Of a stretch of DNA of 52,439 nucleotides, positions 22,130-33,758 are shown piece after piece. Numbering within the stretch: position 1 is the stretch's first letter; each line of letters starts with the position of its first letter. The stretch is from Pseudomonadota bacterium. GTDB lineage: Bacteria; Pseudomonadota; Gammaproteobacteria; Burkholderiales; Burkholderiaceae_C. Under the pieces are notes generated by a model. It searched no databases, was not told the origin of the DNA, and saw only the letters and a list, made by a program, of their open reading frames with translations. The translations under genes and the position numbers were made by a program. Location: contig JAKAZQ010000022.1 in assembly GCA_021815805.1 (NCBI GenBank), forward strand, positions 1 to 52,439, read 5' to 3'.

Positions 22130-23335
22130 TCACTGCATGACCGCGGCCATGGCCCGCGCCACGTAGTCGACATTGCCCGGGTTCAGCGCCGCCACGCAGA
22201 TGCGCCCGGTGCTCACGCCGTAGATGCCGAACTCCTGGCGCAGGCGCTCCATCTGGGCGGCATTCAGTCCGGAATAGCTGAACATTCCGCGCTGCGCGGT
22301 GATGAAGTCCAGCGCGCCCTTCACGCCGTGCGCCTGCAGGCGCTCGACCAGCGCCGCGCGCATGCCGCGGATGCGTTCGCGCATGCTGCCGAGTTCCCGC
22401 TCCCACTGCGCACGCAGCGCCTGGGTCGACAGAACCATGGTGACGATCTGCGCACCGTGGGTCGGCGGATTCGAGTAGTTGGTGCGGATCACGCGCTTGA
22501 GCTGCGACTGCACCCGCTGCGCCTCGTCGCGGCTGGCGCAGACGATGCTCAGCGCGCCGACGCGCTCCCCGTACAACGAGAAACTTTTCGAGAACGACGT
22601 CGAAACGAAGAAGTCCAGGCCGGCGTCGAGGAATTTGCCGATGACCGCGCCGTCCTCGGCGATGCCCTCGGCAAAGCCCTGGTAGGCCATGTCGATGAAC
22701 GGCACCAGGCCGGCGCCCTGGATGGCGTCGATCACCTGGAGCCACTGCGCCGCGCTCAGGTCGTAGCCGGTGGGGTTGTGGCAGCAGGCGTGGAGCACCA
22801 CGATGGTGCCAGCGGGCGCCGCGCGCAGCGCTTCCAGCATCGCCGGAAGCGCCACTCCGCGCGCCGCGGCGTCGTAGTAGGGATAGGTACCGACCTCGAA
22901 GCCCGCCGCCTCGAACAGCGCGCGGTGGTTTTCCCAGCTGGGATCGGAAATCAGCACCTTCGCCCCCGGCTGCAGGCGCTTGAGGAAATCCGCGCCGATC
23001 TTCAGCGCCCCGGTGCCGCCCAGCGCCTGCGCCGTGACCACGCGCCCGGATTGCAGGGCTTCGGAGTCGGCGCCGAACACCAGCGCCTGCACCGCGCGGT
23101 CGTAGGCGGCGATGCCGTCGATCGGCAGGTAACCGCGAGGCTTCGGGCTCTCGGCGATCAGGTTTTCCGCCTCCTTGACGCATGCCAGCAGCGGCAGCTT
23201 GCCGTTCTCGTCGGTGTAGACCCCCACTCCCAGATTGACCTTCGCGGGATTGGTATCGGCCTGGAATTGCTCGGTCAGACCCAGGATGGGGTCGCGCGGA
23301 GCCATCTCCACGCCGTGAAACAAGGAAGCGCTCAT
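22130..23335 (-). CDS. Aspartate/aromatic amino acid aminotransferase
   Basis: PLP enzyme of class I that transfers amino groups between aspartate or aromatic amino acids and 2-oxoglutarate. The 401-residue product starts MSASLFHGVEMAPRDPILGL. The PLP lysine is K250 in STSFSKSFSLYGERVG; other signatures are LGVGVYTDENGK, HACCHNPTGYDL and IRTNYSNPPTHGA. This is the AspC/TyrB subgroup; which substrate dominates cannot be read from sequence. It is transcribed away from uvrB. Confidence 0.94.
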   Translation of the reverse strand: MSASLFHGVEMAPRDPILGLTEQFQADTNPAKVNLGVGVYTDENGKLPLLACVKEAENLIAESPKPRGYLPIDGIAAYDRAVQALVFGADSEALQSGRVVTAQALGGTGALKIGADFLKRLQPGAKVLISDPSWENHRALFEAAGFEVGTYPYYDAAARGVALPAMLEALRAAPAGTIVVLHACCHNPTGYDLSAAQWLQVIDAIQGAGLVPFIDMAYQGFAEGIAEDGAVIGKFLDAGLDFFVSTSFSKSFSLYGERVGALSIVCASRDEAQRVQSQLKRVIRTNYSNPPTHGAQIVTMVLSTQALRAQWERELGSMRERIRGMRAALVERLQAHGVKGALDFITAQRGMFSYSGLNAAQMERLRQEFGIYGVSTGRICVAALNPGNVDYVARAMAAVMQ

Positions 23336-23726
23336 GGGTGTTCAGTCGAAAGTGAGGACGCTGCGTTCGGGTGTCCGTGAAACCCCGCCGGACCGAAGGG
23401 TGTGCGGGGATCGCGACCCGCGAGGCAACGCAGGGTTTTTGCGCACGGCAACGGCACGATGGGAAGGGCTGCGCACCCCGCCCGGCACCCCAGGCCGTCG
23501 GCGCCACCCGGGCACAGGATGTTCATTGTCGCCTAACGGCGCGACGGACGCCGCATACGCGAAAGATTAACAGCAAGAACGATACGCGGCGTCGAAAACC
23601 TGTTTGCCGCAAAATGCGTATTTTAGGCGCGCCGCCGCTCGGCCGTGCTGACGCGTGCGCCGGGCATGTGCCGGGCATGCGCCGGCGCACGCCGCGGCCG
23701 TGCCGTTCGTCTGCCCGACACCGCCC
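23336..23726. other. Intergenic region between aminotransferase and uvrB
   Basis: Divergent promoter region of 391 bp. A relatively A+T-rich patch at about 23560-23630 (including GCGTATTTTAGGCG) probably holds promoter elements, but no confident -35/-10 pair was found. No LexA-type CTG-N10-CAG box was found in front of uvrB. No gene is supported. Confidence 0.6.
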
Positions 23727-25817
23727 ATGCCCCGTCCCGTCGCCGCCGAGTCCTCCACCCCGCCGCTGGTGCGTTTCGACGATTCGCCGTTCCAGCTGCA
23801 CCAGCCGTACCTTCCGGCCGGTGACCAGCCGGCGGCGATCGACGCCCTCGTGCAGGGCCTGCGGGATGGGCTCAGCTTCCAGACCCTGCTCGGCGTGACC
23901 GGCTCGGGCAAGACCTACACCATGGCCAACGTGATCGCCCGGCTCGGGCGCCCGGCCATCGTGTTCGCCCCCAACAAGACCCTGGCGGCGCAGCTGTACA
24001 GCGAGTTCCGCGAATTCTTCCCGCGCAACGCCGTCGAGTACTTCGTCAGCTACTACGACTACTACCAGCCCGAGGCCTACGTGCCGCAGCGCGACCTGTT
24101 CATCGAGAAGGACAGCGCGATCAACGAGCACATCGAGCAGATGCGCCTGTCGGCGACCAAGAGCCTGCTCGAGCGCCGCGATGTGCTGATCGTGGCCAGC
24201 GTCAGCGCCATCTACGGCATCGGCAACCCGGCCGACTACCACGCGATGATCCTGACCATGCGCGTCGGCGACCGGCTGGGCCAGCGCGACCTGATCGCGC
24301 AGCTGGTGCGCATGCAGTACAAGCGCAACGATGTCGAGTTCGCGCGCGGCTGCTTTCGCGTGCGGGGCGACCAGATCGACATTTTCCCGGCCGAGCACGC
24401 CGAGCTCGCGGTGCGCGTCGAGTTGTTCGACGACGAACTGGAATCCCTCAGCCTGTTCGATCCGCTGACGGGCGTGGTGCGCCAGAAGATTCCCCGTTTC
24501 ACCGTCTATCCGAGCAGCCATTACGTGACCCCGCGCGAACGCGTGCTGGAGGCGGTGAAGGGCATCGAGGGGGAACTGCAGCAACGCCTGCGCGAGTTGC
24601 GCTCGCTGGGCAAGCTGGTGGAGGCCCAGCGCCTGGAGCAGCGCACCCGCTTCGACCTCGAGATGCTCAGCGAGATCGGGCACTGCAAGGGCATCGAGAA
24701 CTACACGCGCCATCTGTCGGGCGCGGCGCCGGGCGAGCCGCCGCCGACACTGGTGGATTACCTGCCGCGCGACGCCGTGATGTTTCTCGACGAAAGCCAC
24801 GTGCTCATCGGCCAGCTCAACGGCATGTACAACGGCGATCGCGCGCGTAAGCAGACCCTCGTCGACTACGGCTTCCGCCTGCCGTCGGCGCTCGACAACC
24901 GGCCGCTCAGGTTCGAGGAGTTCGAACGCAAGATGCGCCAGGTCGTGTTCGTCTCGGCGACGCCGGCGCAGTACGAGCAGCAGCACGCCGACGACGTGGT
25001 CGAGCAGCTGGTGCGCCCGACCGGGCTGGTCGATCCGGAGATCGAGGTGCGTCCGGCGTCGAGCCAGGTCGACGACCTGCTGGGCCAGATCCGGCTGCGC
25101 GTCGACGCCGGCGAGCGCGTGCTGGTGACGACCCTGACCAAACGCATGGCCGAGCAGCTCACCGAGTACCTGAGCGACAACGGCGTGAGGGTGCGCTACC
25201 TGCATTCGGACATCGACACCGTGGAGCGCGTGGAGATCATCCGCGATCTGCGCCTGGGGCAGTTCGACGTGCTCGTGGGCATCAACCTGCTGCGAGAGGG
25301 TCTCGACATCCCCGAGGTCTCGCTGGTCGCCGTGCTCGACGCCGACAAGGAGGGGTTCCTGCGCTCGGAGCGCTCGCTGATCCAGACCATCGGGCGCGCC
25401 GCGCGCAACGTGCACGGCAAGGCGATTCTCTACGCCGACGCGATCACCGATTCGATGCGCGCGGCGATCGGCGAGACCGAGCGGCGGCGCCAGCGCCAGC
25501 TGGACTTCAACCTCGAGCATGGCATCACGCCTCGCGGCATCCGCAAGGAGGTGCGCGACCTGATCGATGGCGTGTTCGATGCCTCGGGCGCCGGTGCGCG
25601 CGCGAAGCAGCGCGCCGACCAGGAGCACGCGCGCCTGGAGAGCCTCGACGAAAAGGACGTCGCGCGCGAGATCCGGCGCCTCGAGAAGAGCATGGTCGAG
25701 CATGCGCGCAATCTCGAATTCGAGCAGGCGGCGCGCGTGCGCGACCAGCTCGCGGCGTTGCGCCGGCGCGTGTTCGGCGCCGGCTTCGACCACGACCTCG
25801 ACGCCCGCAACGCCTGA
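23727..25817 (+). CDS. uvrB: UvrABC system protein B
   Basis: Damage-verifying helicase-like subunit of nucleotide excision repair. The product is 696 residues from ATG 23727. Walker [11 protein letters not shown] lies near residue 57, the beta-hairpin region [18 protein letters not shown] follows, and helicase motifs [27 protein letters not shown] and [14 protein letters not shown] are intact. The C-terminal UVR motif for UvrC binding is [17 protein letters not shown]. An in-frame start at 23655 would add 24 atypical residues and is rejected. Confidence 0.98.
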   Translation: MPRPVAAESSTPPLVRFDDSPFQLHQPYLPAGDQPAAIDALVQGLRDGLSFQTLLGVTGSGKTYTMANVIARLGRPAIVFAPNKTLAAQLYSEFREFFPRNAVEYFVSYYDYYQPEAYVPQRDLFIEKDSAINEHIEQMRLSATKSLLERRDVLIVASVSAIYGIGNPADYHAMILTMRVGDRLGQRDLIAQLVRMQYKRNDVEFARGCFRVRGDQIDIFPAEHAELAVRVELFDDELESLSLFDPLTGVVRQKIPRFTVYPSSHYVTPRERVLEAVKGIEGELQQRLRELRSLGKLVEAQRLEQRTRFDLEMLSEIGHCKGIENYTRHLSGAAPGEPPPTLVDYLPRDAVMFLDESHVLIGQLNGMYNGDRARKQTLVDYGFRLPSALDNRPLRFEEFERKMRQVVFVSATPAQYEQQHADDVVEQLVRPTGLVDPEIEVRPASSQVDDLLGQIRLRVDAGERVLVTTLTKRMAEQLTEYLSDNGVRVRYLHSDIDTVERVEIIRDLRLGQFDVLVGINLLREGLDIPEVSLVAVLDADKEGFLRSERSLIQTIGRAARNVHGKAILYADAITDSMRAAIGETERRRQRQLDFNLEHGITPRGIRKEVRDLIDGVFDASGAGARAKQRADQEHARLESLDEKDVAREIRRLEKSMVEHARNLEFEQAARVRDQLAALRRRVFGAGFDHDLDARNA

Positions 25818-25906
25818 GGCGCGGCGCCGGCGCCGCGCACCGGGCGGCGGCAACCCCGCCCATGTACAGTGTGGGCTCCCCAGCGACCCGCGCCGCGCAG
25901 GCTGCC

Positions 25907-26416
25907 ATGCCCGACGAATCCTCCCGCTATGCCGTGCTGTTCTGCTGCATGGGCAACATCTGCCGCTCGCCGAGCGCCGAGGGCATGCTGCGCGCGGCGG
26001 CCGAGCGCGCCGGCCTGGCGGAGGCCCTGCACATCGATTCCGCCGGCACCCACGCCTACCACAAGGGCGAGGCGCCCGACGCGCGCGCGCAGCGCCATGC
26101 GCTGCAGCGCGGCGTGGACATCAGCGGCCAGCGCGCGCGCGGCGTGGTGCCGGAGGACTTCGATCGTTTCGACCTGATCGTCGCGATGGATCACGACAAC
26201 CTGGAGCACCTGCGCCAGCTGTGTCCGCCGGCGCAGCAGCACAAGTTGCGCCTGATGATGAGTTTCGCGCCGCGCGCCGGCAGCCAGATCGTGCCCGATC
26301 CCTACTACGGCGGCCCGAACGCGTTCGAGCGCGTGCTCGATCTGCTCGACCTCGGCTGCGCCGGGCTGCTCGGCCACCTGCAGGCGCAACTGCAGCTGCG
26401 CCGGCGCGTCACATGA
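25907..26416 (+). CDS. Low-molecular-weight protein-tyrosine phosphatase
   Basis: A 169-residue phosphatase with the family's CX5R loop at C14-R20 (FCCMGNICRSPSAEG) and the general-acid aspartate in VPDPYYGGPNAFERV. DSAGTHAYHKGEAPD is also typical. Members dephosphorylate protein tyrosine or arginine or act in polysaccharide control; no partner kinase is nearby. The start ATG 25907 is preferred over GTG/ATG further upstream because the fold begins at RYAVLFCC. The gene ends 8 bp inside the convergent acyltransferase gene. Confidence 0.93.
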   Translation: MPDESSRYAVLFCCMGNICRSPSAEGMLRAAAERAGLAEALHIDSAGTHAYHKGEAPDARAQRHALQRGVDISGQRARGVVPEDFDRFDLIVAMDHDNLEHLRQLCPPAQQHKLRLMMSFAPRAGSQIVPDPYYGGPNAFERVLDLLDLGCAGLLGHLQAQLQLRRRVT

Positions 26417-27600
26417 CCTCGGGCGCCGGCTGACCCGGCTGCGGCGCTTCCTGGCGCAGCGGCGCGTGGCGCTGCAGTTCGTCGAGATGCTGCTCCATGA
26501 TCGGCGCCTCGCGCTGCAGATGCGCGGCGATCGCTCCGCGCAGGCGCGCGTCGGCCACCCAGTGGGCCGACGTGCAGGCCACCGGGAGCAGTCCGCGCGC
26601 CATCTTGTGGCTGCCCTGCGCGCCGCCCTCGAAGGCCTGGTAGCCGTGCTCGATGCAGAACTCCAGCGCTTGGTAGTAGCAGAGTTCGAAGTGCAGCAGC
26701 GGTACGTGGCGCAGCGCTCCCCAGTAGCGCCCGTAGGCGCGCCGCAGCTGCGGGTCGAGCAGGATCAGCGCACAGGCGATGTCCTCGCCGTCCAGGCGGG
26801 CGACGATCAGCAGCAGGTGCTCGGGCAGGGCGTCGCCCAGGCGCAGGAAAAAGTCCAGGTTCAGGTACGGCATCGAGCCGTGCTCGGCATACGTGCGCTC
26901 GTAGCAGCGGGTGAACAGCTCCCAGGCGGCGCGGTCGATGTCGCGGCCCGCCAGGCGCCGCAGCACGACCCCGCTGTCGCGCACCTTGCGCCGCTCCTGA
27001 CGCACCTTCTTGCGCTTGTCGTGGGTCATGGAGCCGAGAAAGGCCTCGAAATCGGGCCACGGCGGCTGCGCCTGGCTCCAGTGGAACTGCGCCGTGGTGC
27101 GCAGCAGCAAGCCGGCCTGCCGGCACAGCTCGCGCTCGGGCGGCGTCAGGAACAGCAGGTGCAGCGACGACACCCGCGTGGCGTGCGCCAGGCGCAGCAG
27201 CGCCTGCAGCAGCGCGGCCCGCGCCGTGGCGTCGCGTCCGAGCAGGCGCGCCCCGCCGACGGGCGTGAACGGCGTCGCCAGCAGCAGCTTGGGGTAGTAG
27301 TCGAGCCCGGCGCGTTCGTGGGCCTCGGCCCAGCTCCAGTCGAACACGTACTCGCCCATCGAGTGCCCCTTGGCATACACCACGCAGGCGGCCGCCAGTG
27401 CGCCGGCGCCGTCGCGCAGTTGCAGCACCAGCGCCTGCCAGCCGGTGGCGGGCACCGCGCAACCGCTGGCCTGCAGCGCCGCCAGCCAGGCGTGGCGCTG
27501 GAACAGCGTGGTGCCGGGCGTGGCCTCGGCGAGGGCGTCCCACTGCACCGGCTCGACGGAGTCCAACCCCTCGGTGACGTCGATGCGAAAATCCGGCTCC

Positions 27601-27614
<14 letters not shown>
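26409..27614 (-). CDS. COG3146-type (DUF482) predicted N-acyltransferase
   Basis: A protein of about 401 residues of the FemAB/GNAT-like DUF482 family. Recognisable parts are GTTLFQRHAWLAALQASGC, TPFTPVGGARLLGRD, MTHDKRKKVRQERRKVRDSG and GAQGSHKMARGLLPV. The biochemical activity of the family is not established. The start is ambiguous: ATG at 27614, 27608 or 27602, all within the same GGACAT repeat, and none has a ribosome site. Whichever is used, the 5' end overlaps the divergent nadE start. The 3' end overlaps the phosphatase gene by 8 bp. Confidence 0.88.
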
Positions 27615-29711
<2,097 letters not shown>

Positions 29712-29748
29712 GCCGGCGCGCCGCGCCCGCGCGCTGCCGCGCCGCGGC

Positions 29749-30333
29749 TCAGATCACGTCGCGCATGCGCCACCACGGGTCTTCCGACACCGGCTGCGCG
29801 CCGCGCATGCGATCGAGCAGGCGCTGCGCGTCGTCGTCGACGACGAGCAGGCCGAGCATCTCGGGGGAGACGAAACCCTGCTCGTGGGTCTGCGCGAGGA
29901 AGTCGAGCAGGCCGTCGTAGAAGCCGTTCACATTGAGCAGCCCCAGCGGCTTGTTGTGATAGCCGAGCTGGCGCCAGGTCCAGATCTCGAACAGTTCCTC
30001 CAGGGTGCCCAGGCCCCCCGGAAGGGCGACGAAGCCGTCGGCGAAATCGGCCATCATCTTCTTGCGCTGGTGCATGGTCTGCACCACGTGCAGCTCGCTC
30101 AGGCCCTCGTGCTGGACCTCCCGCTGCAGCAGCCGTTCGGGGATCACGCCGACCACGCGGCCGCCGCCGGCCAGCGCGGCCTCCGCGACCGTGTTCATGA
30201 GGCCCAGGCTGCCCCCGCCATAGACCAGGGTCATGCCCTGCGCGGCGATGGCGCGGCCGAGCACGGAGGCTGCCCGCGCGTAGGCGGCATCGGTTCCGCC
30301 ACGAGAGCCACAGTAGACGCAAAGGGCATGCAT
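29749..30333 (-). CDS. LOG-family protein (TIGR00730)
   Basis: A 194-residue member of the Lonely Guy family, with ALPGGLGTLEELFE (residues 103-116) and the partner pair R90-K91 in MHQRKKMMAD, the PGGxGTxxE signature for nucleoside 5'-monophosphate phosphoribohydrolase. Plant and some bacterial members release cytokinin bases; others act on purine or pyrimidine nucleotides. VYCGSRGGTDAAY is the typical N-terminus. It is last in the plcP-agt-dgkA run, 46 bp after dgkA, and may be only loosely linked to it. Confidence 0.92.
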   Translation of the reverse strand: MHALCVYCGSRGGTDAAYARAASVLGRAIAAQGMTLVYGGGSLGLMNTVAEAALAGGGRVVGVIPERLLQREVQHEGLSELHVVQTMHQRKKMMADFADGFVALPGGLGTLEELFEIWTWRQLGYHNKPLGLLNVNGFYDGLLDFLAQTHEQGFVSPEMLGLLVVDDDAQRLLDRMRGAQPVSEDPWWRMRDVI

Positions 30334-30379
30334 GGTCGAGGCCGCCGCAGGCGTTTCTCAGGGAGGACGCCGCCACGCC

Positions 30380-30760
30380 TCAAAGGCGTTGCGGCAGGAG
30401 CACCAGCGCCCACACCACGGCGCACAGCAGCAAGGTTAGCAGCACGGCCGCGCTGCCCAGATCCTTCGCCTGGCGACTGAGGTCATTGCGCTCCAGCGAG
30501 ATGCGATCCACGGCGCATTCCACTGCGGTGTTGAGCAGTTCGACGATCGGCACCAGCAGCACCGAGCCGACGAGCAGCGCGCGCTGCACGCCGTCGCGCC
30601 CCAGCCAGACGCCCAGCGGCAGCAGCAGCACGACCAGCAGCGCCTCCTGGCGCAGCGCCGATTCGGTGCGCCAGGCGCTGCGCAGCCCGCGCAGCGAGTT
30701 GCGCAGCGCACCGAGGGCGCGGGTCAGCCCGGCGGATTTGTACGGAGACAGCGGGGTCAA
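30380..30760 (-). CDS. dgkA: Diacylglycerol kinase
   Basis: Small inner-membrane kinase that turns diacylglycerol into phosphatidate. The active-site region VELLNTAVECAVDRISLERN and the three hydrophobic helices are clear. No ATG fits; TTG 30760 gives LTPLSPYKSAGL and 126 residues, the normal length. ATG 30814 would overlap the glycosyltransferase by 38 bp and add residues not typical of the family. It lies 16 bp after the glycosyltransferase stop, so the enzyme probably recycles diacylglycerol made by this operon. Confidence 0.9.
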   Translation of the reverse strand: MTPLSPYKSAGLTRALGALRNSLRGLRSAWRTESALRQEALLVVLLLPLGVWLGRDGVQRALLVGSVLLVPIVELLNTAVECAVDRISLERNDLSRQAKDLGSAAVLLTLLLCAVVWALVLLPQRL

Positions 30761-30776
30761 CGGCTCGGGACTGGCG

Positions 30777-31811
30777 TCAGCGGCTGGTCGCGGCCGGCAG
30801 CGACAAGTCTTCATCGACGGCTTGGCGCAGTTGCTGCAGGAACTGTTCGGTGGCGCGCTCCCACGTGAAGCGGCGCGCATGCGCTACGGCGTTGTGCCGC
30901 GGGATGCGCAGCGCCTCGACGCAGGCCGTGCGCAGATCCTCGTGCAGTACCCCGGCCGGCGCGTCGCCGATCACGTCCAGCGGGCCCGTCACCGGATAGG
31001 CGGCGACCGGGCAGCCGCATGCCAGCGCCTCGATCAGCACCAGCCCGAAGGTGTCGGTACGACTCGGAAACACGAACACGTCGGCCCCCGAGTACACCTC
31101 GGCGAGGCGTTCCTGGGTCAGCACGCCGAGATAGCGCGCCTGCGGGTACTGGCGCTGGATGCGTGCAAGCTCCGGCCCTTCGCCGACCACCCACTTGGTG
31201 CCGGGCAGATCGAGTTGCATGAAGGCATCGACGTTTTTCTCCACGGCCACGCGCCCGACATACAGGAACACCGGCGGCTCGCCGTCCAGGCGCTGCCCGG
31301 GGCGCGGGTGGAAGATCTCGGTGTCGACGCCGCGCGACCATATCTCCAGGTTGCGCAGTCCGCGCGCCTGCAGATCCTCGCGCACCACCCGCGTGGGCAC
31401 CAGCGTGGCGCGCGCCGCACCATGGAACCAGCGCAGGTAGGCGTAGGTCCACGCCAGCGGGATGCGAAAGCGCGCCTTCACGTACTCCGGGAAACGCGTG
31501 TGGTAGGCGCTGGTCAGGCTGATCCCGAGGCGCAGCGCGGCGCGCCGCGCCGCCAGCCCCAGCGGCCCCTCGGTGGCCACGTGCACCACATCGGGGTCGA
31601 AGCGGCGTATCCGTGCGAGCACCGAGCGGTAGGGGCGCCAGCTCAGCCGGATCTCCGGATAGGTCGGGCAGGGAATGGTGCGAAACGCGCCGGGCTCGAT
31701 CACCTCGACCTCCTCGCCGAGACGGCGCAGATGGTCGATGGTGGTCTTCAGGGTGCGTACGACGCCGTTGACCTGCGGGCTCCAGGCGTCGGTGGCGATG
31801 AGTATGCGCAT
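30777..31811 (-). CDS. GT4-family glycosyltransferase (Agt-like)
   Basis: A 344-residue glycosyltransferase of the GT-B fold. MRILIATDAWSPQVNGVVRT is the donor-side N-terminus with the acceptor glycine loop, VFLYVGRVAVEKNVDAFM starts the second domain, and FGLVLIEALACGCPVAA carries the E-x7-E type motif. The family includes enzymes that glycosylate diacylglycerol. It lies 30 bp after a PlcP-like phosphoesterase and 16 bp before dgkA; in other bacteria plcP-agt pairs make glycolipids that replace phospholipids when phosphate is scarce. That function is inferred from context. Confidence 0.85.
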   Translation of the reverse strand: MRILIATDAWSPQVNGVVRTLKTTIDHLRRLGEEVEVIEPGAFRTIPCPTYPEIRLSWRPYRSVLARIRRFDPDVVHVATEGPLGLAARRAALRLGISLTSAYHTRFPEYVKARFRIPLAWTYAYLRWFHGAARATLVPTRVVREDLQARGLRNLEIWSRGVDTEIFHPRPGQRLDGEPPVFLYVGRVAVEKNVDAFMQLDLPGTKWVVGEGPELARIQRQYPQARYLGVLTQERLAEVYSGADVFVFPSRTDTFGLVLIEALACGCPVAAYPVTGPLDVIGDAPAGVLHEDLRTACVEALRIPRHNAVAHARRFTWERATEQFLQQLRQAVDEDLSLPAATSR

Positions 31812-31841
31812 GGCGGGGTTCCGGGGGCAGGGCCGGGCGGT

Positions 31842-32756
31842 TCAGATCCGGGGCTCGGGACGCAGTTCGGCCAGCACCTGAGGCGCCGCCGAGGCCGGCT
31901 TCCACATCAGCAGTTGCAGCGCGCCGTCGTCCAGCTCAGCCACCGCGGTGAGGCTTTCCACCCAGTCGCCGCAGTTGGCGTACAAGGTGTTGCCGATGCG
32001 CCGCAGCTCGGCGCGGTGGATGTGTCCGCAGACCACCCCCTCGCAGCCTCGGCGTGCCGCCTCCTCGGCCAGCAGTTGCTCGAAATTGGAGATGTAGCTG
32101 ACGGCGTTCTTGACCTTGCCCTTGAGGTACTGCGACAGCGACCAGTAGGAGAAACCGAGGCGATGCCTGGCGTGGTTCAGCCAGCGGTTGAGCTTGAGGG
32201 TCAGGATGTACAGCGCGTCACCCAGGTGCGCCAGCCACCTGGCGTGCATGACCACGCCGTCGAACCAGTCACCGTGCACCACCCACAGACGCGTGCCCGC
32301 GGCGGTGACATGCACGACGTCGGTGACCACCTCGATTCCGCCGAAATGCAGGCCCGCGTAATGGCGCGCGAATTCGTCGTGATTGCCTGGCACGAACACC
32401 ACACGGCTGCCCTTGCGCGCCTTGCGCAGGAGTTTCTGCACCACGTCGTTGTGCGCCTGCGGCCAGTACCAGCCCTTGCGCAGTTGCCAGCCGTCGATGA
32501 TGTCCCCGACCAGGTAGATGGTCGGGGCGTGGCAATGACGCAGCAACTCGAGCAGCGCGGCGGCCTTGCAGTCGCGTGTCCCGAGGTGCAGATCCGACAG
32601 CCACAGGGTTCGATAACGATGTGATTCCGCGTCGTCCAGCGGCCCTGTCGGCGACGGTCGCTGCGGCTGCGTCGCCGCACCAGCCGGCGCGGCCGGTGCA
32701 GGCGGCGCGCTGGCGGTGGCGCGTCGCAGGACTTGGGAGGCGAGGGCGGACCACAT
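31842..32756 (-). CDS. COG2908 metallophosphoesterase (PlcP-like)
   Basis: Calcineurin-like phosphoesterase with the metal-site series SDLHLGTRD, VGDIIDGW, VPGNHDEFARH, VVHGDWFDGV and CGHIHRAEL. COG2908 covers LpxH-like pyrophosphatases and the phospholipase C PlcP that releases diacylglycerol from phospholipids in phosphate-starved rhizobia. The adjacent glycosyltransferase and dgkA favour PlcP. Start ATG 32756 (304 residues) is chosen because a possible -10 hexamer precedes it; ATG 32771 is in frame but would lie inside the promoter. The first 45 residues are low-complexity and poorly conserved. Confidence 0.85.
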   Translation of the reverse strand: MWSALASQVLRRATASAPPAPAAPAGAATQPQRPSPTGPLDDAESHRYRTLWLSDLHLGTRDCKAAALLELLRHCHAPTIYLVGDIIDGWQLRKGWYWPQAHNDVVQKLLRKARKGSRVVFVPGNHDEFARHYAGLHFGGIEVVTDVVHVTAAGTRLWVVHGDWFDGVVMHARWLAHLGDALYILTLKLNRWLNHARHRLGFSYWSLSQYLKGKVKNAVSYISNFEQLLAEEAARRGCEGVVCGHIHRAELRRIGNTLYANCGDWVESLTAVAELDDGALQLLMWKPASAAPQVLAELRPEPRI

Positions 32757-32764
32757 GAGCCCGC

Positions 32765-32798
32765 ATTGCATCGCTGCCGCGTGACGCGCGCGTGACAG
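32765..32798 (-). promoter_or_regulatory. Pho-box-like element and -10 upstream of the PlcP-like gene
   Basis: On the minus strand CTGTCAC, GCGC, GCGTCAC (32798-32781) resembles a PhoB box, two 7-mers with a 4-bp gap. The first half matches CTGTCAT at six of seven positions, the second at four. Exactly 10 bp further lies TGCAAT (32770-32765), the spacing expected for a PhoB-activated promoter. The surrounding DNA is GC-repetitive, so a chance match is possible. Confidence 0.4.
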
Positions 32799-32837
32799 GC
32801 GACGCGGCCGTGCCGCGCCGTTTTCCGGGCGCGGGGC

Positions 32838-33758
32838 TCAGCGCCTGCCGGCAGACGCTGCGGCAGGCGGCGTGGCGGCAGCGGGCGGCGCGGCGGCTGG
32901 CGGCGCGGCGGCAGGTGGCGTAGCGGACGCCGGCGTGGCGCCAGCTGGTGTGACGGCAGCCGGCCTGCCGACGGCCGAGGCACGCGGGCCTGGCGGGCGC
33001 GCTGCAGACATGCCGGACGCAGGCGGCAGCGTGGCAGGCCGCGCGACGGCCGACGCGCTGGCTGCGGGCTGCGGGGGTGCAGGCCGGGCGACTGCCGACG
33101 TGCCGGCGGCAGGCTGCCGGGGGCCGGGCCGGGTGGCTGCCGACGTGGCGGCGGCGGGCCGCGCGGCACCCGGCATCGCCGCCGGCACCAGCGTCGCCGC
33201 GGGCGCGCTGCCAGGCGGCAGCGTGGCGCGATTCGGGCCCGAAGTCGCACGCGCGGGGCGATGCGGCACGGTGCCGTATTGCACGACGTGCACGCGGCGT
33301 GGCGGCTTGTGCGCCTGGCGCTCGAGTTCGCGGCGTTGCTGCAGCGACAGGCGCTGGTAGCGTTCCCAGGCCTGGCGTCGGCTTTGCACCGGCGCTCGCC
33401 CGGCCGCCAGGTAGTTCTCCCGGGCCAGGCGGCGCTGGCGCGGTGTCATGTGCACCCATTCCACCATGCGTCGCTGCAGCACCTGGCGTTGCTGGGCCGT
33501 CATCGCCGGGTAGCGCGACGCAATGTTGAGCCACTTGCGGCGGCGGTCAGCGGAAAAATGCGCCCATTCGTCCTTCAGCGGCGCCAGCGCTTCGCGCTGC
33601 ATCGGGCTCAGCCGCTGCCATGCGGAGCCGGCGGCAGGCGCCGCGGTCGCCGCGCCGCCGAACAGCAGCAGGCACACTGCGAACAGCATCGCGGCCATCG
33701 GCCGGAAGGCGCCGCCTGCGGGCCGGCGGCGGGTGCTGGTCGCGGTCGGGCGCGCCAT
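32838..33758 (-). CDS. DUF3106 secreted protein with Spy/CpxP-like repeats
   Basis: A 306-residue protein with an N-terminal export signal (AAMLFAVCLLLFGGAATAA). The mature N-terminal part has five [L/M/F]-[S/T]-x-x-[Q/R]-R motifs: LSPMQR at 50, FSADRR at 68, MTAQQR at 86, MTPRQR at 104 and LSLQQR at 137. The first four are spaced exactly 18 residues apart, five turns of helix. This resembles the LTxxQ motif of the periplasmic chaperones Spy and CpxP. The C-terminal 130 residues are a proline/alanine low-complexity tail. It shares one base with the DUF3619 stop (TGATG). Confidence 0.85.
   Translation of the reverse strand: MARPTATSTRRRPAGGAFRPMAAMLFAVCLLLFGGAATAAPAAGSAWQRLSPMQREALAPLKDEWAHFSADRRRKWLNIASRYPAMTAQQRQVLQRRMVEWVHMTPRQRRLARENYLAAGRAPVQSRRQAWERYQRLSLQQRRELERQAHKPPRRVHVVQYGTVPHRPARATSGPNRATLPPGSAPAATLVPAAMPGAARPAAATSAATRPGPRQPAAGTSAVARPAPPQPAASASAVARPATLPPASGMSAARPPGPRASAVGRPAAVTPAGATPASATPPAAAPPAAAPPAAATPPAAASAGRR

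Noticed and set aside
23336..23726. LexA (SOS) box upstream of uvrB
   Set aside because: No CTG-N10-CAG type palindrome was found by eye.
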